Assembly: GCF_036227205.1 (NCBI RefSeq)
Contig: NZ_CP109442.1
Span: forward strand, 6,324,001 to 6,388,000
Length of the DNA stretch: 64,000 nucleotides
Source of the DNA: Amycolatopsis sp. NBC_01480
GTDB taxonomy: Bacteria > Actinomycetota > Actinomycetes > Mycobacteriales > Pseudonocardiaceae
Direction of reading: 5' to 3'
The position numbers were made by a program, and so were the translations under genes. The notes under the pieces are model-generated. The model saw only the letters and a program-made list of their open reading frames with translations, had not been told where the DNA came from and did no database searches. Within the stretch, counting starts at the first letter, position 1. Every line of letters starts with the position of its first letter. Positions 1 through 8,755 of the stretch are shown here, piece after piece.

Positions 1-995
1 CGGTGGCGAAGGGGGAGACCCTGGCCCTGCTGGGACCGTCGGGCTCGGGCAAGTCGACCGCGCTCAAGGCACTGGCCGGGTTCGTCCGGCCGAGCGCCGG
101 GCGGGTGCTGCTCGACGGCGAGGACGTCACCGACCTCCCGCCGCACCGGCGCGGGCTCGGCGTGGTCGTGCAGAGTTACGCGTTGTTCCCGCACCTTCGG
201 GTGGACGGCAACGTGGCGTTCGGGCTGAAGGCCCGCGGGCTGCCGCGGGCGGAGGTCACCCGGCGGGTGGGCGAGGTGCTGGAGCTGGTGGGCATGGGCG
301 CGTACGCCCGGCGCTTCCCGCGCGAGCTTTCCGGCGGGCAGCAGCAGCGCGTGGCGCTCGCCCGGGCGCTCGCGATCCGGCCCGGCGTGCTGCTGCTGGA
401 CGAGCCACTGTCCGCTTTGGACGCCGCGCTGCGCGAGGAGATGATCGCGGAGCTGCTGCGGCTGCGGGCGGAACTGCCGGACACCACGATGATCCACGTG
501 ACCCACGACCAGGCCGAGGCCCTCGCGCTGGCCGACCGGATCGGGGTGCTGCGGGATTCGCGGCTGGTCGAGCTAGGCCCGTGCGAGGAGCTGTACCGGC
601 GCCCGGCCAGCGAGTTCACCGCGAGCTTCCTCGGCGGGGCCAACCTGGTCCCGGTCGAGCTGGTCCGGTTCGACGGCGCCCGCACCGCCGTCGTCCGGCT
701 CGGCGGGCGCGAGCTGTCCGCCGAGCCCACCGGCGTCCTCGGCGAGGGCCAGTCCGTGGCGCTCGGCGTGCGGCCGCACCGCGTCGGCGTCGGCGCGCCG
801 GGGCCGGACGCGTGGCCCGCGCTGGTCCGCGGCGTGCAGTGGCGCGGCTCGGGCTACCGGCTGGACCTGCACCTGCCCGCCGCGGACTGCGAGCTGCGCG
901 CCGAGGTCCCGGACGGGCCCGGCCTGCCCGCCGTCGGCGACTCGGTGGGAGTGTCCATTCCGGACGGCTGCCCGCTGCTGGGGGTGGGCGGGTGA
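1..995 (+). CDS. ABC transporter ATP-binding protein, 5' end outside window (2-aminoethylphosphonate-type, PhnT-like)
   Basis: ATPase subunit that would power import through the two permeases directly downstream. Visible: Walker A GPSGSGKST only about 11 residues into the readable frame, Q-loop region VVVQSYALFPH, signature LSGGQQQR, Walker B VLLLDEPLSALD, switch His in IHVTHDQAEA, then a C-terminal regulatory OB-type (TOBE) region. Family members carry about 30-40 residues before Walker A, so the true start lies upstream of base 1. The stop overlaps the next start (GTGA). The substrate guess comes from the permeases, which resemble PhnU/PhnV. Iron(III) or thiamine uptake are alternatives because their ATPases look alike. 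The substrate-binding protein is not in the window. Confidence 0.9.
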   Translation, partial: VAKGETLALLGPSGSGKSTALKALAGFVRPSAGRVLLDGEDVTDLPPHRRGLGVVVQSYALFPHLRVDGNVAFGLKARGLPRAEVTRRVGEVLELVGMGAYARRFPRELSGGQQQRVALARALAIRPGVLLLDEPLSALDAALREEMIAELLRLRAELPDTTMIHVTHDQAEALALADRIGVLRDSRLVELGPCEELYRRPASEFTASFLGGANLVPVELVRFDGARTAVVRLGGRELSAEPTGVLGEGQSVALGVRPHRVGVGAPGPDAWPALVRGVQWRGSGYRLDLHLPAADCELRAEVPDGPGLPAVGDSVGVSIPDGCPLLGVGG

Positions 996-1864
996 CCGGC
1001 CTCGTTTTCGAAGCCACCGCCCCGGCCCGCGCCGGACGCCGTCCCCAGCGCGTCCGGCGGGCCCGGCTGTGGTGGCTGGTGCCGCCGGTGATCGTGCTGC
1101 TCGGCTTCTTCGGTTATCCGCTGGTGCTGGTCGCGGTGCAGTCGTTCACCTCCAAGTCCGGCGCGCTCACGCTCTCGGTCTGGGGCGACGTGCTGGGCTC
1201 GGCCGAGTTCCGCGACGCGGCCTGGCAGACCGTGCTGCTCGCGCTGGGCTCGACGGCCGGCTGCCTGCTGCTCGGCACCTTCCTGGCGCTGGCGGTCGCG
1301 TTCGTGCCGTTCCCCGGCGCGCGGGCGCTGGCGCGGCTGGTCGACACGCTGCCCGCGTTCCCCTCGTTCCTCATCGCGCTCGCGTTCACCTTCCTTTACG
1401 GCAGCGCGGGGGTGTTCGGTGCCGGCGGGTTCCTGTACTCGCCGTGGGGCGTGCTGCTCGCCGAGATCACCTTCTACACGCCGTTTGTGATGCGCCCGGC
1501 GCTCGCGGCGTTCGGCCAGGTGCCCGCGGCCCAGCTGGAAGTGGCGGCGAGCCTCGGCGCGCGGCCGGGGCGGGTGCTGCGTCAGGTGGTGCTGCCGGAG
1601 GCTCTGCCGTCGCTCGCGTCCGGTGCCTGCCTGGTGCTGCTGCTGACCATGAACGAGTTCGGGATCGTGTTGTTCCTCGGCGCCAAGGGTGTGTCGACGC
1701 TGCCGATGCTGGTGTACGGCAAGGCGATCGTTACGTTCGACTTCCCGGCCGCCTCCGTGGTCGCGATGGTGGACGTCGTGCTGTCGCTGCTGCTTTACGC
1801 GGGATATCGCCGGGCTGCGGGAGCTATGGGAGGGGGCCGCCGTGCTGCTGTGGACGAGGCGTAG
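992..1864 (+). CDS. ABC transporter permease, PhnU-like (290 aa)
   Basis: Integral membrane subunit of a binding-protein-dependent importer. About six hydrophobic segments follow a basic N-terminus; the EAA coupling loop reads EVAASLGARPGRVLRQVVLP near residue 185. The late stretch KAIVTFDFPAASVVAMVDV resembles the PhnU family of 2-aminoethylphosphonate transporters. The GTG start at 992 overlaps the ATPase stop by 4 nt, so translation is probably coupled. The 3' end overlaps the next permease by 23 bp. General function is secure; substrate is an inference from family resemblance. Confidence 0.85.
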   Translation: MTGLVFEATAPARAGRRPQRVRRARLWWLVPPVIVLLGFFGYPLVLVAVQSFTSKSGALTLSVWGDVLGSAEFRDAAWQTVLLALGSTAGCLLLGTFLALAVAFVPFPGARALARLVDTLPAFPSFLIALAFTFLYGSAGVFGAGGFLYSPWGVLLAEITFYTPFVMRPALAAFGQVPAAQLEVAASLGARPGRVLRQVVLPEALPSLASGACLVLLLTMNEFGIVLFLGAKGVSTLPMLVYGKAIVTFDFPAASVVAMVDVVLSLLLYAGYRRAAGAMGGGRRAAVDEA

Positions 1865-2639
1865 CCGGGTGTTGCTGTGGCTGGTGGCCGGGGTGGTGTT
1901 CGCCGTCGTGGTGGCGGCGCCGCTGGTGATGATCGTGCTGGCGTCCTTCGCCGGGCACTGGACCGGCGTGCTGCCCGGCGGTTTCACCGCGGCGCATTAC
2001 GTCGACGCGCTGTCCGGCGACACCTTCGCGAGCCTTTCGGTGAGCGTGCAGACCGGCGTGATCGCGTCCGCCGCGGCCGTGCTGCTCGGCACCTGGGCCG
2101 CGCTGGCGGCCGACGGCGCGCCGTCCCGCGTGCGCCAGGCCGTCGGCACGCTGTTCCACCTGCCGATCGCGGTGCCGTCAGTGGTGCTGGGGCTGGCGCT
2201 GCTGGTGGCGTTCAGCCGTCCGCCGCTCGCGTTGAACGGGACGCGGTGGATCGTGATGGCCGCGCACCTGATGTTGTTGCTGCCGTTTGCTTACAGCACG
2301 GTCTCGGCGGCCCTGGCCCGTGTGGACCCGCAGCTGGCGCAGGCCGCGGCCAGCCTCGGCGCGCGTCCGGCACGGGTGCTGCTGCGCGTCCGGATCCCGG
2401 TGCTGCTGCCCGCGATGTCCGCTTCGGCGAGCCTCGCCCTGGCGATGTCGATGGGCGAACTGGGCGCCACGATGATGCTGTACCCACCGGACTGGCGCAC
2501 ACTCCCGGCGAGTGTTTTCGCGCTGACCGACCGTGGGCAGGTGTTCCTGGCGTCGGCGAGCACGGTGGTGTTGCTGGTGGTGACGTTGGCGGGGGTGGTG
2601 TTGCTGGGGCTGGTCCGCGGTCGTGGCGCGGCTCGGTGA
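1842..2639 (+). CDS. ABC transporter permease, PhnV-like (265 aa)
   Basis: Second membrane subunit of the same importer. The GTG start at 1842 has a purine-rich ribosome site (GGGAGGGGG from 1828) and lies inside the end of the previous gene. About six membrane segments; EAA loop QAAASLGARPARVLLRVRIP. The segment GATMMLYPPDWRTLPASVF followed by ALTDRG is characteristic, as I remember it, of PhnV from 2-aminoethylphosphonate systems. Together with genes 1-995 and 992-1864 this gives one ATPase and two different permeases, the usual PhnT-PhnU-PhnV layout. Confidence 0.85.
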   Translation: MLLWTRRSRVLLWLVAGVVFAVVVAAPLVMIVLASFAGHWTGVLPGGFTAAHYVDALSGDTFASLSVSVQTGVIASAAAVLLGTWAALAADGAPSRVRQAVGTLFHLPIAVPSVVLGLALLVAFSRPPLALNGTRWIVMAAHLMLLLPFAYSTVSAALARVDPQLAQAAASLGARPARVLLRVRIPVLLPAMSASASLALAMSMGELGATMMLYPPDWRTLPASVFALTDRGQVFLASASTVVLLVVTLAGVVLLGLVRGRGAAR

Positions 2640-2695
2640 AGAGATTCCGGGTCCCCGCGTGCAACCTTCGGGGGCCTGGTTTCCGTCCGCACTGT

Positions 2696-3220
2696 ATGCG
2701 GACAACGGTGAAAGTCCTGGGTATGAGCGTTCTGCTGCTTTCTGTGGCGGCTTGTGGCGGGCAGTCCGGTTCGGGCGCCTCCGCACCGTCCACTTCGGCG
2801 TCTCCGGCGCCGGGTCCGACGTCGGTTCCGCCGGCATCGGGCTCGACGTCCCCGCCGCCGGTCCCGCTGCCCTCGCCGTCCGGGCCGCCCCAAAGCCGCC
2901 CGACGCAGGGCGTGCCGCCGGGTGACACGGCGCCGGCGCCGGGCCAGGTCGACGCGTCGGCGCTGCCGCCCGGCTATCCCCACGACCTCACGCTCGCGCA
3001 GGGCGGCAAGGTCGTGGTGATCCAGGCCGAAGAGGGCGGCTGCGACAAGCTCTCCGCGCGCGCCGGTGAGCAGACGGCCCAGCAGGCCGTCGTGGTGGTG
3101 ACCGTGACCAAGGCGCCGCACGGCCAGATGTGCCCGATGCACATCAGGGAGATCTCCCTGCCGGTGACGCTCGACCAGCCGCTCGGCGGCCGGAAGCTGG
3201 TTCTGCGCCCCGGATCCTGA
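2696..3220 (+). CDS. putative lipoprotein, Pro/Ser-rich linker plus two-cysteine domain (174 aa)
   Basis: Unknown function. The ATG at 2696 opens a short basic and hydrophobic signal ending in a lipobox (SVAAC, Cys20), so the protein should be lipidated and face outward. Residues about 21-80 are a Pro/Ser/Ala-rich spacer. The C-terminal domain (about 85-174) has two cysteines in the contexts EEGGC and GQMC that are shared with the next gene, suggesting a disulfide. It is a tandem paralogue of the 3263-3748 product. No catalytic motif is visible. It lies 56 bp after the permease and may be co-transcribed with it. Confidence 0.75.
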   Translation: MRTTVKVLGMSVLLLSVAACGGQSGSGASAPSTSASPAPGPTSVPPASGSTSPPPVPLPSPSGPPQSRPTQGVPPGDTAPAPGQVDASALPPGYPHDLTLAQGGKVVVIQAEEGGCDKLSARAGEQTAQQAVVVVTVTKAPHGQMCPMHIREISLPVTLDQPLGGRKLVLRPGS

Positions 3221-3262
3221 TCACGTGCAACCCCCGGCGGCGGTGCTTCCGTCCTAGGTGGC

Positions 3263-3748
3263 ATGAGGCACTTGACGAAGCTGGTCGGCACGGGCCTGAT
3301 CCTCTTGACGGTGACGGCCTGTGGCGGCCAGGAAACGATGGCCACCCACCCAGCGTCGGGGAACGACCCCGCGGCACCGAGCAGCGCGACGACACCGCCC
3401 TCGCCCGGCGCCCCGGCCAAGCCCCGGCTCGAACTCCCCCCGGGCAGCACCCCGGTACCCGCGGCCAAGGTCGACGCCGCGGCCCTGCCGAAGGACTTCC
3501 CGCGCCAGGTCTACACGGCCAACGGCGGCACGATCATCAACCTCCGCGCCGAGGAGGGCGGCTGCCAGCACGCCCTGGGCGAAGCGATCGAGCAGACCGC
3601 GCAGCACGTGGTCCTCGACCTGAGCGAGACCAAGGCGCAGACCGGGCAGATGTGCACGATGGACCTGCGGTACCCGTACATCTCCGTGGCACTGGCCGCG
3701 CCTTTGGGCGACCGCACGGTGGTGCTGAAGAAGTCGCCGCCGCACTGA
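3263..3748 (+). CDS. putative lipoprotein, paralogue of the preceding gene (161 aa)
   Basis: Starts with a lipoprotein signal (LTVTAC, Cys20), then a Pro-rich spacer, then a domain aligned with the upstream gene: DAAALPKDFPRQV against DASALPPGYPHDL, AEEGGC in both, EQTAQ in both, TGQMC against HGQMC, and a closing APLGDRTVVL against QPLGGRKLVL. Gene order, shared signal design and shared cysteines show a tandem duplication that has diverged. Secreted, membrane-anchored; role unknown. A strong palindrome begins 19 bp after the stop. Confidence 0.75.
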   Translation: MRHLTKLVGTGLILLTVTACGGQETMATHPASGNDPAAPSSATTPPSPGAPAKPRLELPPGSTPVPAAKVDAAALPKDFPRQVYTANGGTIINLRAEEGGCQHALGEAIEQTAQHVVLDLSETKAQTGQMCTMDLRYPYISVALAAPLGDRTVVLKKSPPH

Positions 3749-3767
3749 GTAACGCTTCGCCGGAGGT

Positions 3768-3816
3768 AGCGGATGACGCTTTCGCTGCACTGAGCGCAGG
3801 GAAAGCGTCATCCGCT
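3768..3816. terminator. palindrome, copy 1 of the GCGGATGACGC family
   Basis: Arms AGCGGATGACGCTTTC (3768-3783) and its exact complement (3801-3816), 16 bp, with a second small CTGC/GCAG stem in the centre. Placed just after a stop codon, so a transcription end or mRNA-stabilising hairpin is likely. Near-identical arms occur at 54964-55010 and 63352-63400. Confidence 0.7.
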
Positions 3817-3980
3817 GCAACCACTGACGGCCTCCGCGGCCGCCGGGCGACTCGAGTCGGGGGGCCGCCCGGCGCCCGCGCAGGCGACCGGGCCGTGGCG
3901 GGGTTTTCCACCACCGGTGCAGGAAACCCCGTCGCGGCCCATTCCGCGGCCCCCGCGCGCACCCCTTAACCTCGGCGCCC

Positions 3981-4418
3981 ATGGGAACACGCCAGGTTTC
4001 GCGCACCGCGGTGATCGCCGCCTCGGCCGAGCAGCTTTTCGAACTGCTTGCCGACCCTGCCAAACACCCCCTGATCGACGGTTCCGGCACGGTCCGGTCC
4101 AGTGGCGCGAGCGCCCCCGACCGGTTGTCGCTCGGGGCGCGGTTCGGCATGGAGATGAAGATGGGCGCGACGTACAAGATCCAGAACACCGTGGTGGAGT
4201 TCGAGGAGAACCGCCTCATCGCGTGGCGGCACTTCATGGGGCACCGCTGGCGCTGGCTGCTCAAGCCCCTCGACGACGGCAAGACCCAGGTCACCGAGAC
4301 CTTCGACTGGTCCACGGCCACCGCCCCGTTCGTCATCCGGCTGGCCGGGTTCCCCAGGAAAAATGCCCAGGGCATCGAGAAGACGCTCGAGCGGCTCGCC
4401 GGGATGTTCCCCGGCTGA
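3981..4418 (+). CDS. SRPBCC-family protein (145 aa)
   Basis: Predicted START/Bet v1-like helix-grip fold that binds a hydrophobic ligand. The N-terminus RTAVIAASAEQLFELLADPA is the usual opening of polyketide-cyclase/dehydrase-like SRPBCC proteins; the middle has alternating strands (KMGATYKIQNTVVEFEENR) and the end a long helix (IEKTLERLAGMF). Length is typical for the family. No catalytic residue can be assigned and the ligand is unknown. It sits alone between the lipoprotein pair and the MFS/MarR operon. Confidence 0.75.
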   Translation: MGTRQVSRTAVIAASAEQLFELLADPAKHPLIDGSGTVRSSGASAPDRLSLGARFGMEMKMGATYKIQNTVVEFEENRLIAWRHFMGHRWRWLLKPLDDGKTQVTETFDWSTATAPFVIRLAGFPRKNAQGIEKTLERLAGMFPG

Positions 4419-4489
4419 AGCCCGAAGACGCCCGCGACGTCCGCTTTGCGCGTGACCTCGGCCGCGTTCCACCAGGGCGGCCGGAAAGT

Positions 4490-4526
4490 TAGTTGTAGCC
4501 TGCTAAATATTATAGGCCTACAACTA
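4490..4526. promoter_or_regulatory. promoter/operator of the MFS-MarR operon
   Basis: Inverted repeat TAGTTGTAG (4490-4498) and CTACAACTA (4518-4526) around an AT-rich core, TAAATATTAT, in otherwise GC-rich DNA. The core fits a -10 region. The downstream MarR protein is the obvious candidate to bind here and repress its own operon. Confidence 0.65.
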
Positions 4527-4541
4527 CTTCGAAGGAGTCCC

Positions 4542-5987
4542 GTGCCGGAGCTGAGCCGTCGGCGGCGGCAGGCGGTACTGGCCGTCTGCTGTATGAGCCT
4601 GTTCATCGTGGGGCTCGACAACACGATCGTGAACCTGGCGCTGCCGTCCATCCAGCACGAGCTCGGCGCGTCCGTCTCGAGTCTGCAATGGACGATCGAC
4701 GCCTACACGCTCGTGCTCGCCAGCCTGCTGATGCTGTCCGGTTCCACGGCCGACCGGCTCGGCCGGCGCCGGACGTTCCAGACCGGGCTGGTGCTCTTCG
4801 GCCTCGGCTCGCTGCTGTGCGGCGTCGCGCCGAGCATCGGGCTGCTCATCGCTTTCCGTGCGGTGCAGGCGATCGGCGGCTCGATGCTGAACCCGGTGGC
4901 GATGTCGATCATCACCAACACCTTCACCGAACCGAAGGAGCGGGCGCGCGCGATCGGCGTGTGGGGTGGCGTGGTCGGGCTGAGCATGGCCATCGGGCCG
5001 GTGGTCGGCGGCGCGCTGGTCGGGCCCTTCGGCTGGCGCTCGATCTTCTGGATCAACGTGCCGGTGGCGATCGCCGCCGTGGTGCTCACCGCGCTGCTGG
5101 TGCCCGAGTCGCGCGCGCCGCGGCCGCGCCGGATCGACCCCGTGGGCCAGCTGCTCGTCATCGTGTTCCTGGCCGGCCTGACATACGGCATCATCGAAGG
5201 CCGGGAGGCGGGCTACGGCTCCCCGCGGATCCTGGGCGTGTTCGCGCTGGCGCTGCTCGCAGTGCTAGTACTGGTTCCGTACGAGAAACGGCGCCGGGAT
5301 CCCTTGCTGGAGTTGAGGTTCTTCCGCAGCGTGCCGTTCTCCGGGGCGACCGTGATCGCGATTTCCGCGATGGCCGGCCTCGCCGGATTCCTCTTCGTCA
5401 ACTCGCTCTACCTGCAGGACGCCCGCGGTTACAGCGCGCTCCACGCCGGCCTGCTGACCCTGCCGATGGCCGCGATGACGGCGGTCTTCGCGCCGCTGTC
5501 CGGACGGCTGGTCGGCGCGCGCGGCGCCCGGCTGCCGCTGGTCGTCGCCGGGTGCGGCATCACGGTGGGCGCCGCGGGGCTGTCTTGGGCGACGCAGGGC
5601 ACGTCCGTGTGGCCGCTGATGGCCTGTTACGTCGTCTTCGGCATCGGGTTCGGCCTGGTCAACGCGCCGATCACGAACGCGGCGGTGTCCGGCATGCCGC
5701 GCTCGCAGGCCGGGGTCGCGGCCGCGATCGCGTCGACGAGCCGTCAGGTCGGGGCGTCGTTCGGCGTCGCGGTGATCGGCACGGTGGTCACCGCGCGGGT
5801 GCACGGCCCGTTCAGCACGGGTTTCGCGGCGGCCAGCTCCGTGGGCTGGTGGATCATCGCCGGCTGCGGGGCCGTGGTGCTGGTGCTCGGCCTGGTCACG
5901 ACCAGCGGCTGGGCCCGCGCGTCCGCCGCCAGGGTCGCCGACGGGCTGGAGGACGAGCCCAGCGCCGGGCTGGTGCCCGCGCGATGA
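4542..5987 (+). CDS. MFS drug exporter, DHA2 family (481 aa)
   Basis: Proton-driven multidrug efflux protein of the 14-helix DHA2 group. Evidence: TM1 motif LDNTIVNLALPSIQ, motif A-like GSTADRLGRRRTF after TM2, a helix-breaking Gly-rich segment with GGVVGLSMAIGPVVGG (motif C region), and about 14 hydrophobic stretches. The reading frame is open further upstream, but the GTG at 4542 is chosen because it has GAAGGAG 5 nt before it and follows the operator palindrome. The stop overlaps the MarR start (ATGA). Substrate unknown; the MarR partner suggests induction by the exported compound. Confidence 0.9.
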   Translation: MPELSRRRRQAVLAVCCMSLFIVGLDNTIVNLALPSIQHELGASVSSLQWTIDAYTLVLASLLMLSGSTADRLGRRRTFQTGLVLFGLGSLLCGVAPSIGLLIAFRAVQAIGGSMLNPVAMSIITNTFTEPKERARAIGVWGGVVGLSMAIGPVVGGALVGPFGWRSIFWINVPVAIAAVVLTALLVPESRAPRPRRIDPVGQLLVIVFLAGLTYGIIEGREAGYGSPRILGVFALALLAVLVLVPYEKRRRDPLLELRFFRSVPFSGATVIAISAMAGLAGFLFVNSLYLQDARGYSALHAGLLTLPMAAMTAVFAPLSGRLVGARGARLPLVVAGCGITVGAAGLSWATQGTSVWPLMACYVVFGIGFGLVNAPITNAAVSGMPRSQAGVAAAIASTSRQVGASFGVAVIGTVVTARVHGPFSTGFAAASSVGWWIIAGCGAVVLVLGLVTTSGWARASAARVADGLEDEPSAGLVPAR

Positions 5988-6397
5988 GCAGCGAGACGGC
6001 CGCGCGGGCCTGGGCCCGGATGCGGTCACTGGTGCTGGACCAGCACGACCGCCGCCGCAAGGTCTGCGACGCGCTCGGCATGAGCTTCATCAAGGTCAAG
6101 GCCCTGTACCGGGTCGCCGAGCGGCCGATGACCATGCGCGAGCTGACCGAGACGCTCAACACCGACCGGCCATACACCACGCTGGTGGTGGACGACCTGG
6201 TGCGCCGCGAGCTGGCCGTCCGTGAGCCGCATCCGGACGACCGCCGCAGCCGCGTCGTCACGCTCACCCCGGCGGGCCGGGAAGCCGCCGCGCTGGCCCT
6301 GCGGATCCTGGGGGAGCCGCCCGGGGCCGTGCTCGCGCTGCCGCCCGCCGACCTCGCGGCGCTCGACCGCATCCTGGCGCGCTTGACCAGCTCGTGA
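5984..6397 (+). CDS. MarR-family transcriptional regulator (137 aa)
   Basis: Winged-helix regulator. Helix-turn-helix region MTMRELTETLNTDRPYTTLV (about residues 48-67), then a wing with the MarR-typical DDRRSRVVTLTPAGREAA. The start overlaps the exporter stop by 4 nt, so the two are translationally coupled and likely repressed together from the palindrome at 4490-4526. The stop codon lies inside the left arm of the palindrome at 6390-6437. Confidence 0.9.
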   Translation: MSSETAARAWARMRSLVLDQHDRRRKVCDALGMSFIKVKALYRVAERPMTMRELTETLNTDRPYTTLVVDDLVRRELAVREPHPDDRRSRVVTLTPAGREAAALALRILGEPPGAVLALPPADLAALDRILARLTSS

Positions 6398-6437
6398 GTG
6401 TTTATGACGGTTAGAACCGTCATGAACACTCACGAGC
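6390..6437. terminator. bidirectional terminator palindrome, copy 1 of the CTCGTGAGTG family
   Basis: Arms 6390-6412 and 6415-6437, 23 bp with one T/G wobble and a 2-nt centre; left arm begins GCTCGTGAGTGTTTATGACG. It lies between the convergent marR and fumarase genes and contains the marR stop codon. A nearly identical element is at 17530-17577. Confidence 0.75.
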
Positions 6438-6440
6438 AGT

Positions 6441-8099
6441 TCAGTGGAAACTGATCTGCAGCACCGGTTCGCTGGTCGCGGCGAAGAAGTCGTTGCCCTT
6501 GTCGTCGATGACGATGAAGGCGGGGAAGTCCTCGACCTCGATCTTCCAGACGGCTTCCATGCCCAGCTCGGCGTACTCGAGCACGTCGACCTGCTTGATG
6601 CAGTCCTTGGCCAGCCGGGCGGCGGGGCCGCCGATCGAGCCGAGGTAGAAGCCGCCGTGCGCCTGGCACGCGGCGGTGACCTGCTTCGAGCGGTTGCCCT
6701 TCGCCAGCATCACCAGTGAGCCGCCGGCGGCCTGGAACTGCTCGACGTACGAGTCCATCCGCCCGGCCGTGGTCGGGCCGAACGAGCCGGACGCGTAGCC
6801 CTCCGGCGTTTTCGCCGGGCCCGCGTAGTACACGGGGTGGTCGCGCAGGTACTGCGGCATCTCCTCACCGGCGTCGAGGCGCTCGGCGATCTTCGCGTGC
6901 GCGATGTCGCGCGCCACCACCAGCGGCCCGGTCAGCGAAAGCCGCGTTTTCACCGGCAGCCGCGAGAGCTGCTCGCGGATCTCGGCCATCGGCCGGTTCA
7001 GGTCGACGGTCACCACCTCCTCGGACAGGTCGTCCTCGGTGACCTCAGGCAGGAACCGCGCCGGGTCGCGCTCGAGCTGCTCGATGAACACCCCGTCGGC
7101 GGTGATCTTGGCCTTGGCCTGGCGGTCGGCCGAGCAGGACACCGCGATGCCGACCGGGCAGGACGCGCCGTGCCGCGGCAGCCGGATCACCCGCACGTCG
7201 TGGCAGAAGTACTTGCCGCCGAACTGCGCGCCGATGCCGAACTGGCGCGTCATCTCCAGCACCTGCTGCTCCAGGTCCGGATCGCGGAACGCGTGGCCCA
7301 GCTCCGAGCCCTCCTGCGGCAGCGTGTCCAGGTAGCGCGCCGAGGCGAGCTTCGCGACCTTCAGGTTGAACTCCGCCGACATGCCGCCGACGACGATCGC
7401 CAGGTGGTACGGCGGGCAGGCTGCGGTGCCGAGCCCGCGCAGCTTCTCGTCCAGGAACCGCGCGAGCCGCTTCGGGTTCAGCACGGCTTTGGTCTCCTGG
7501 AACAGGAAAGTCTTGTTCGCGCTGCCGCCGCCCTTGGCCATGAACAGGAATTCGTACGCCGGGTCGCCTTCACCGTCTTTGTGGTAGAGCTCGACCTGCG
7601 CGGGCAGGTTGGTGCCGGTGTTCCGCTCGTCCCAGAAGTTGACCGGCGCCATCTGCGAATAACGCAGGTTCAGCTGCTGGTAGGCGTCGAAGATGCCCTG
7701 TGACAGCGCGCGCTCGTCGTCGCCGCCGGTGAGCACGCCCTCGGAGCGCTTCCCGATGACGATCGCCGTGCCGGTGTCCTGGCACATGGGGAGGACGCCG
7801 CCGGCCGAGATGGCGGCGTTGCGCAGCAGGTCCATCGCGACGAACCGGTCGTTGCCGCTGGCCTCGGGGTCGTCGACGATGGCCCGCAGCTGGGCCAGGT
7901 GTGACGTGCGCAACAGGTGCTGGATGTCGGTGATGGCCGTGCGCGCGAGCGTGGTCAGCGCGGCCGGGTCGACCCGCAGGAACTTGCGCCCCGCGGCCTC
8001 GACGACCTCGACGCCGTCCGCGGTGACCAGCCGGTACTCGGTGGTGGTGTCCTTGCCGAGCGGCAGGACTTCGGTGTGCTGAAACGTGGTGGACGGCAC
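6441..8099 (-). CDS. fumA: fumarate hydratase, class I, iron-sulfur (552 aa)
   Basis: Interconverts fumarate and malate in the TCA cycle using a 4Fe-4S cluster in the cytoplasm. The single chain carries both the alpha part (about residues 50-330) and the beta part (about 370-552), as in E. coli FumA/FumB. Candidate cluster cysteines lie in [19 protein letters not shown] and [11 protein letters not shown]. Beta-domain signature [11 protein letters not shown] and the conserved [11 protein letters not shown] are present. Full length for the family. Oxygen-sensitive by family, unlike class II FumC. It ends 3 bp from the shared palindrome with marR. Confidence 0.95.
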   Translation of the reverse strand: MPSTTFQHTEVLPLGKDTTTEYRLVTADGVEVVEAAGRKFLRVDPAALTTLARTAITDIQHLLRTSHLAQLRAIVDDPEASGNDRFVAMDLLRNAAISAGGVLPMCQDTGTAIVIGKRSEGVLTGGDDERALSQGIFDAYQQLNLRYSQMAPVNFWDERNTGTNLPAQVELYHKDGEGDPAYEFLFMAKGGGSANKTFLFQETKAVLNPKRLARFLDEKLRGLGTAACPPYHLAIVVGGMSAEFNLKVAKLASARYLDTLPQEGSELGHAFRDPDLEQQVLEMTRQFGIGAQFGGKYFCHDVRVIRLPRHGASCPVGIAVSCSADRQAKAKITADGVFIEQLERDPARFLPEVTEDDLSEEVVTVDLNRPMAEIREQLSRLPVKTRLSLTGPLVVARDIAHAKIAERLDAGEEMPQYLRDHPVYYAGPAKTPEGYASGSFGPTTAGRMDSYVEQFQAAGGSLVMLAKGNRSKQVTAACQAHGGFYLGSIGGPAARLAKDCIKQVDVLEYAELGMEAVWKIEVEDFPAFIVIDDKGNDFFAATSEPVLQISFH

Positions 8100-8542
8100 A
8101 GCCAGGCTCCTTTGCCCCTGATCGGAATCCGACCACGGTACTCAGCGCCCTCCACGTCACCGTTCACGCCCGAGCGCCAGTGTGTCCCAGAGCACGAGCG
8201 CAGCGAGAGAAAGGCGAGTCGCGGCGAAAACCGGCTTTGTCTTGTGCGAGGAGGAATGCCTAGGCCCCGGCTCATCCGGGCAGGTGCGGCGCCTGGGGTT
8301 TGGTTCGGGAGGCCGGGCCCACCCCGACGGACCCGACCTCCCGGGGAAAGCGGACGGATGCGCACACATCCGCACCGCGTGGCTCAAACCGGGCGTTCAC
8401 CGCCGGCAGGCGAACGGCCCAGTCACGACATTGTCGTGACGCAGGTCATAAGTCAATCCGGCCGAACGGGTGTCACCGAAGGCTTGCTACCCACTCCCCG
8501 TACCCCTCAAACTCGCTGATCTTTCACCGGCCCCCGTTAACG

Positions 8543-8580
8543 CCGAAGATCCCGTGACCATGCGCTCACGGGATCTTCGG
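8543..8580. terminator. hairpin, 15-bp arms
   Basis: CCGAAGATCCCGTGA (8543-8557) and its exact complement (8566-8580) with an 8-nt loop. It lies about 180 bp beyond the sigB stop. There is no clear U-tract, so the terminator role is only likely. Confidence 0.5.
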
Positions 8581-8643
8581 GCCTACAAAAGGCGGTCAAC
8601 GCCGGTCGGCGCCGGCCGCTGGAAGGTGACCACCGACGGGGGT

Positions 8644-8690
8644 CCAGGGGGCTTGCCCCCTGGCGGGGGTTTGGGGGTTCGACCCCCAAA
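8644..8690. repeat. tandem G/C-run hairpins
   Basis: Two adjacent palindromes built from runs of G and C: CCAGGGGG-CTTG-CCCCCTGG (8644-8663) and TTTGGGGGT-TCG-ACCCCCAAA (8670-8690). Similar paired elements are scattered in actinobacterial genomes as far as I recall. Position after sigB fits termination; G-runs could also form other structures. Confidence 0.55.
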
Positions 8691-8755
8691 GGACACCTGA
8701 CTTGCGGACTGTGGTGAGCGTGCTCCGCGAGCACGGCTCGCCCCAACCCGCAACG

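Larger units (their letters stand above)
8100..8755. other. intergenic region with hairpins, no supported gene
   Basis: 656 bp between the 5' end of fumarase and the 3' end of sigB. The sigB-proximal half holds the two hairpin elements listed separately. The short ORFs here show no family resemblance and no convincing ribosome sites. The fumarase promoter should lie near 8100-8200, but no clear -35/-10 pair could be picked. Confidence 0.5.

Noticed and set aside
8157..8557. Several short ORFs between fumarase and sigB
   Set aside because: Overlap each other in different frames, have no ribosome sites or motifs, and the Pro/Arg-rich text is typical of non-coding GC-rich DNA.
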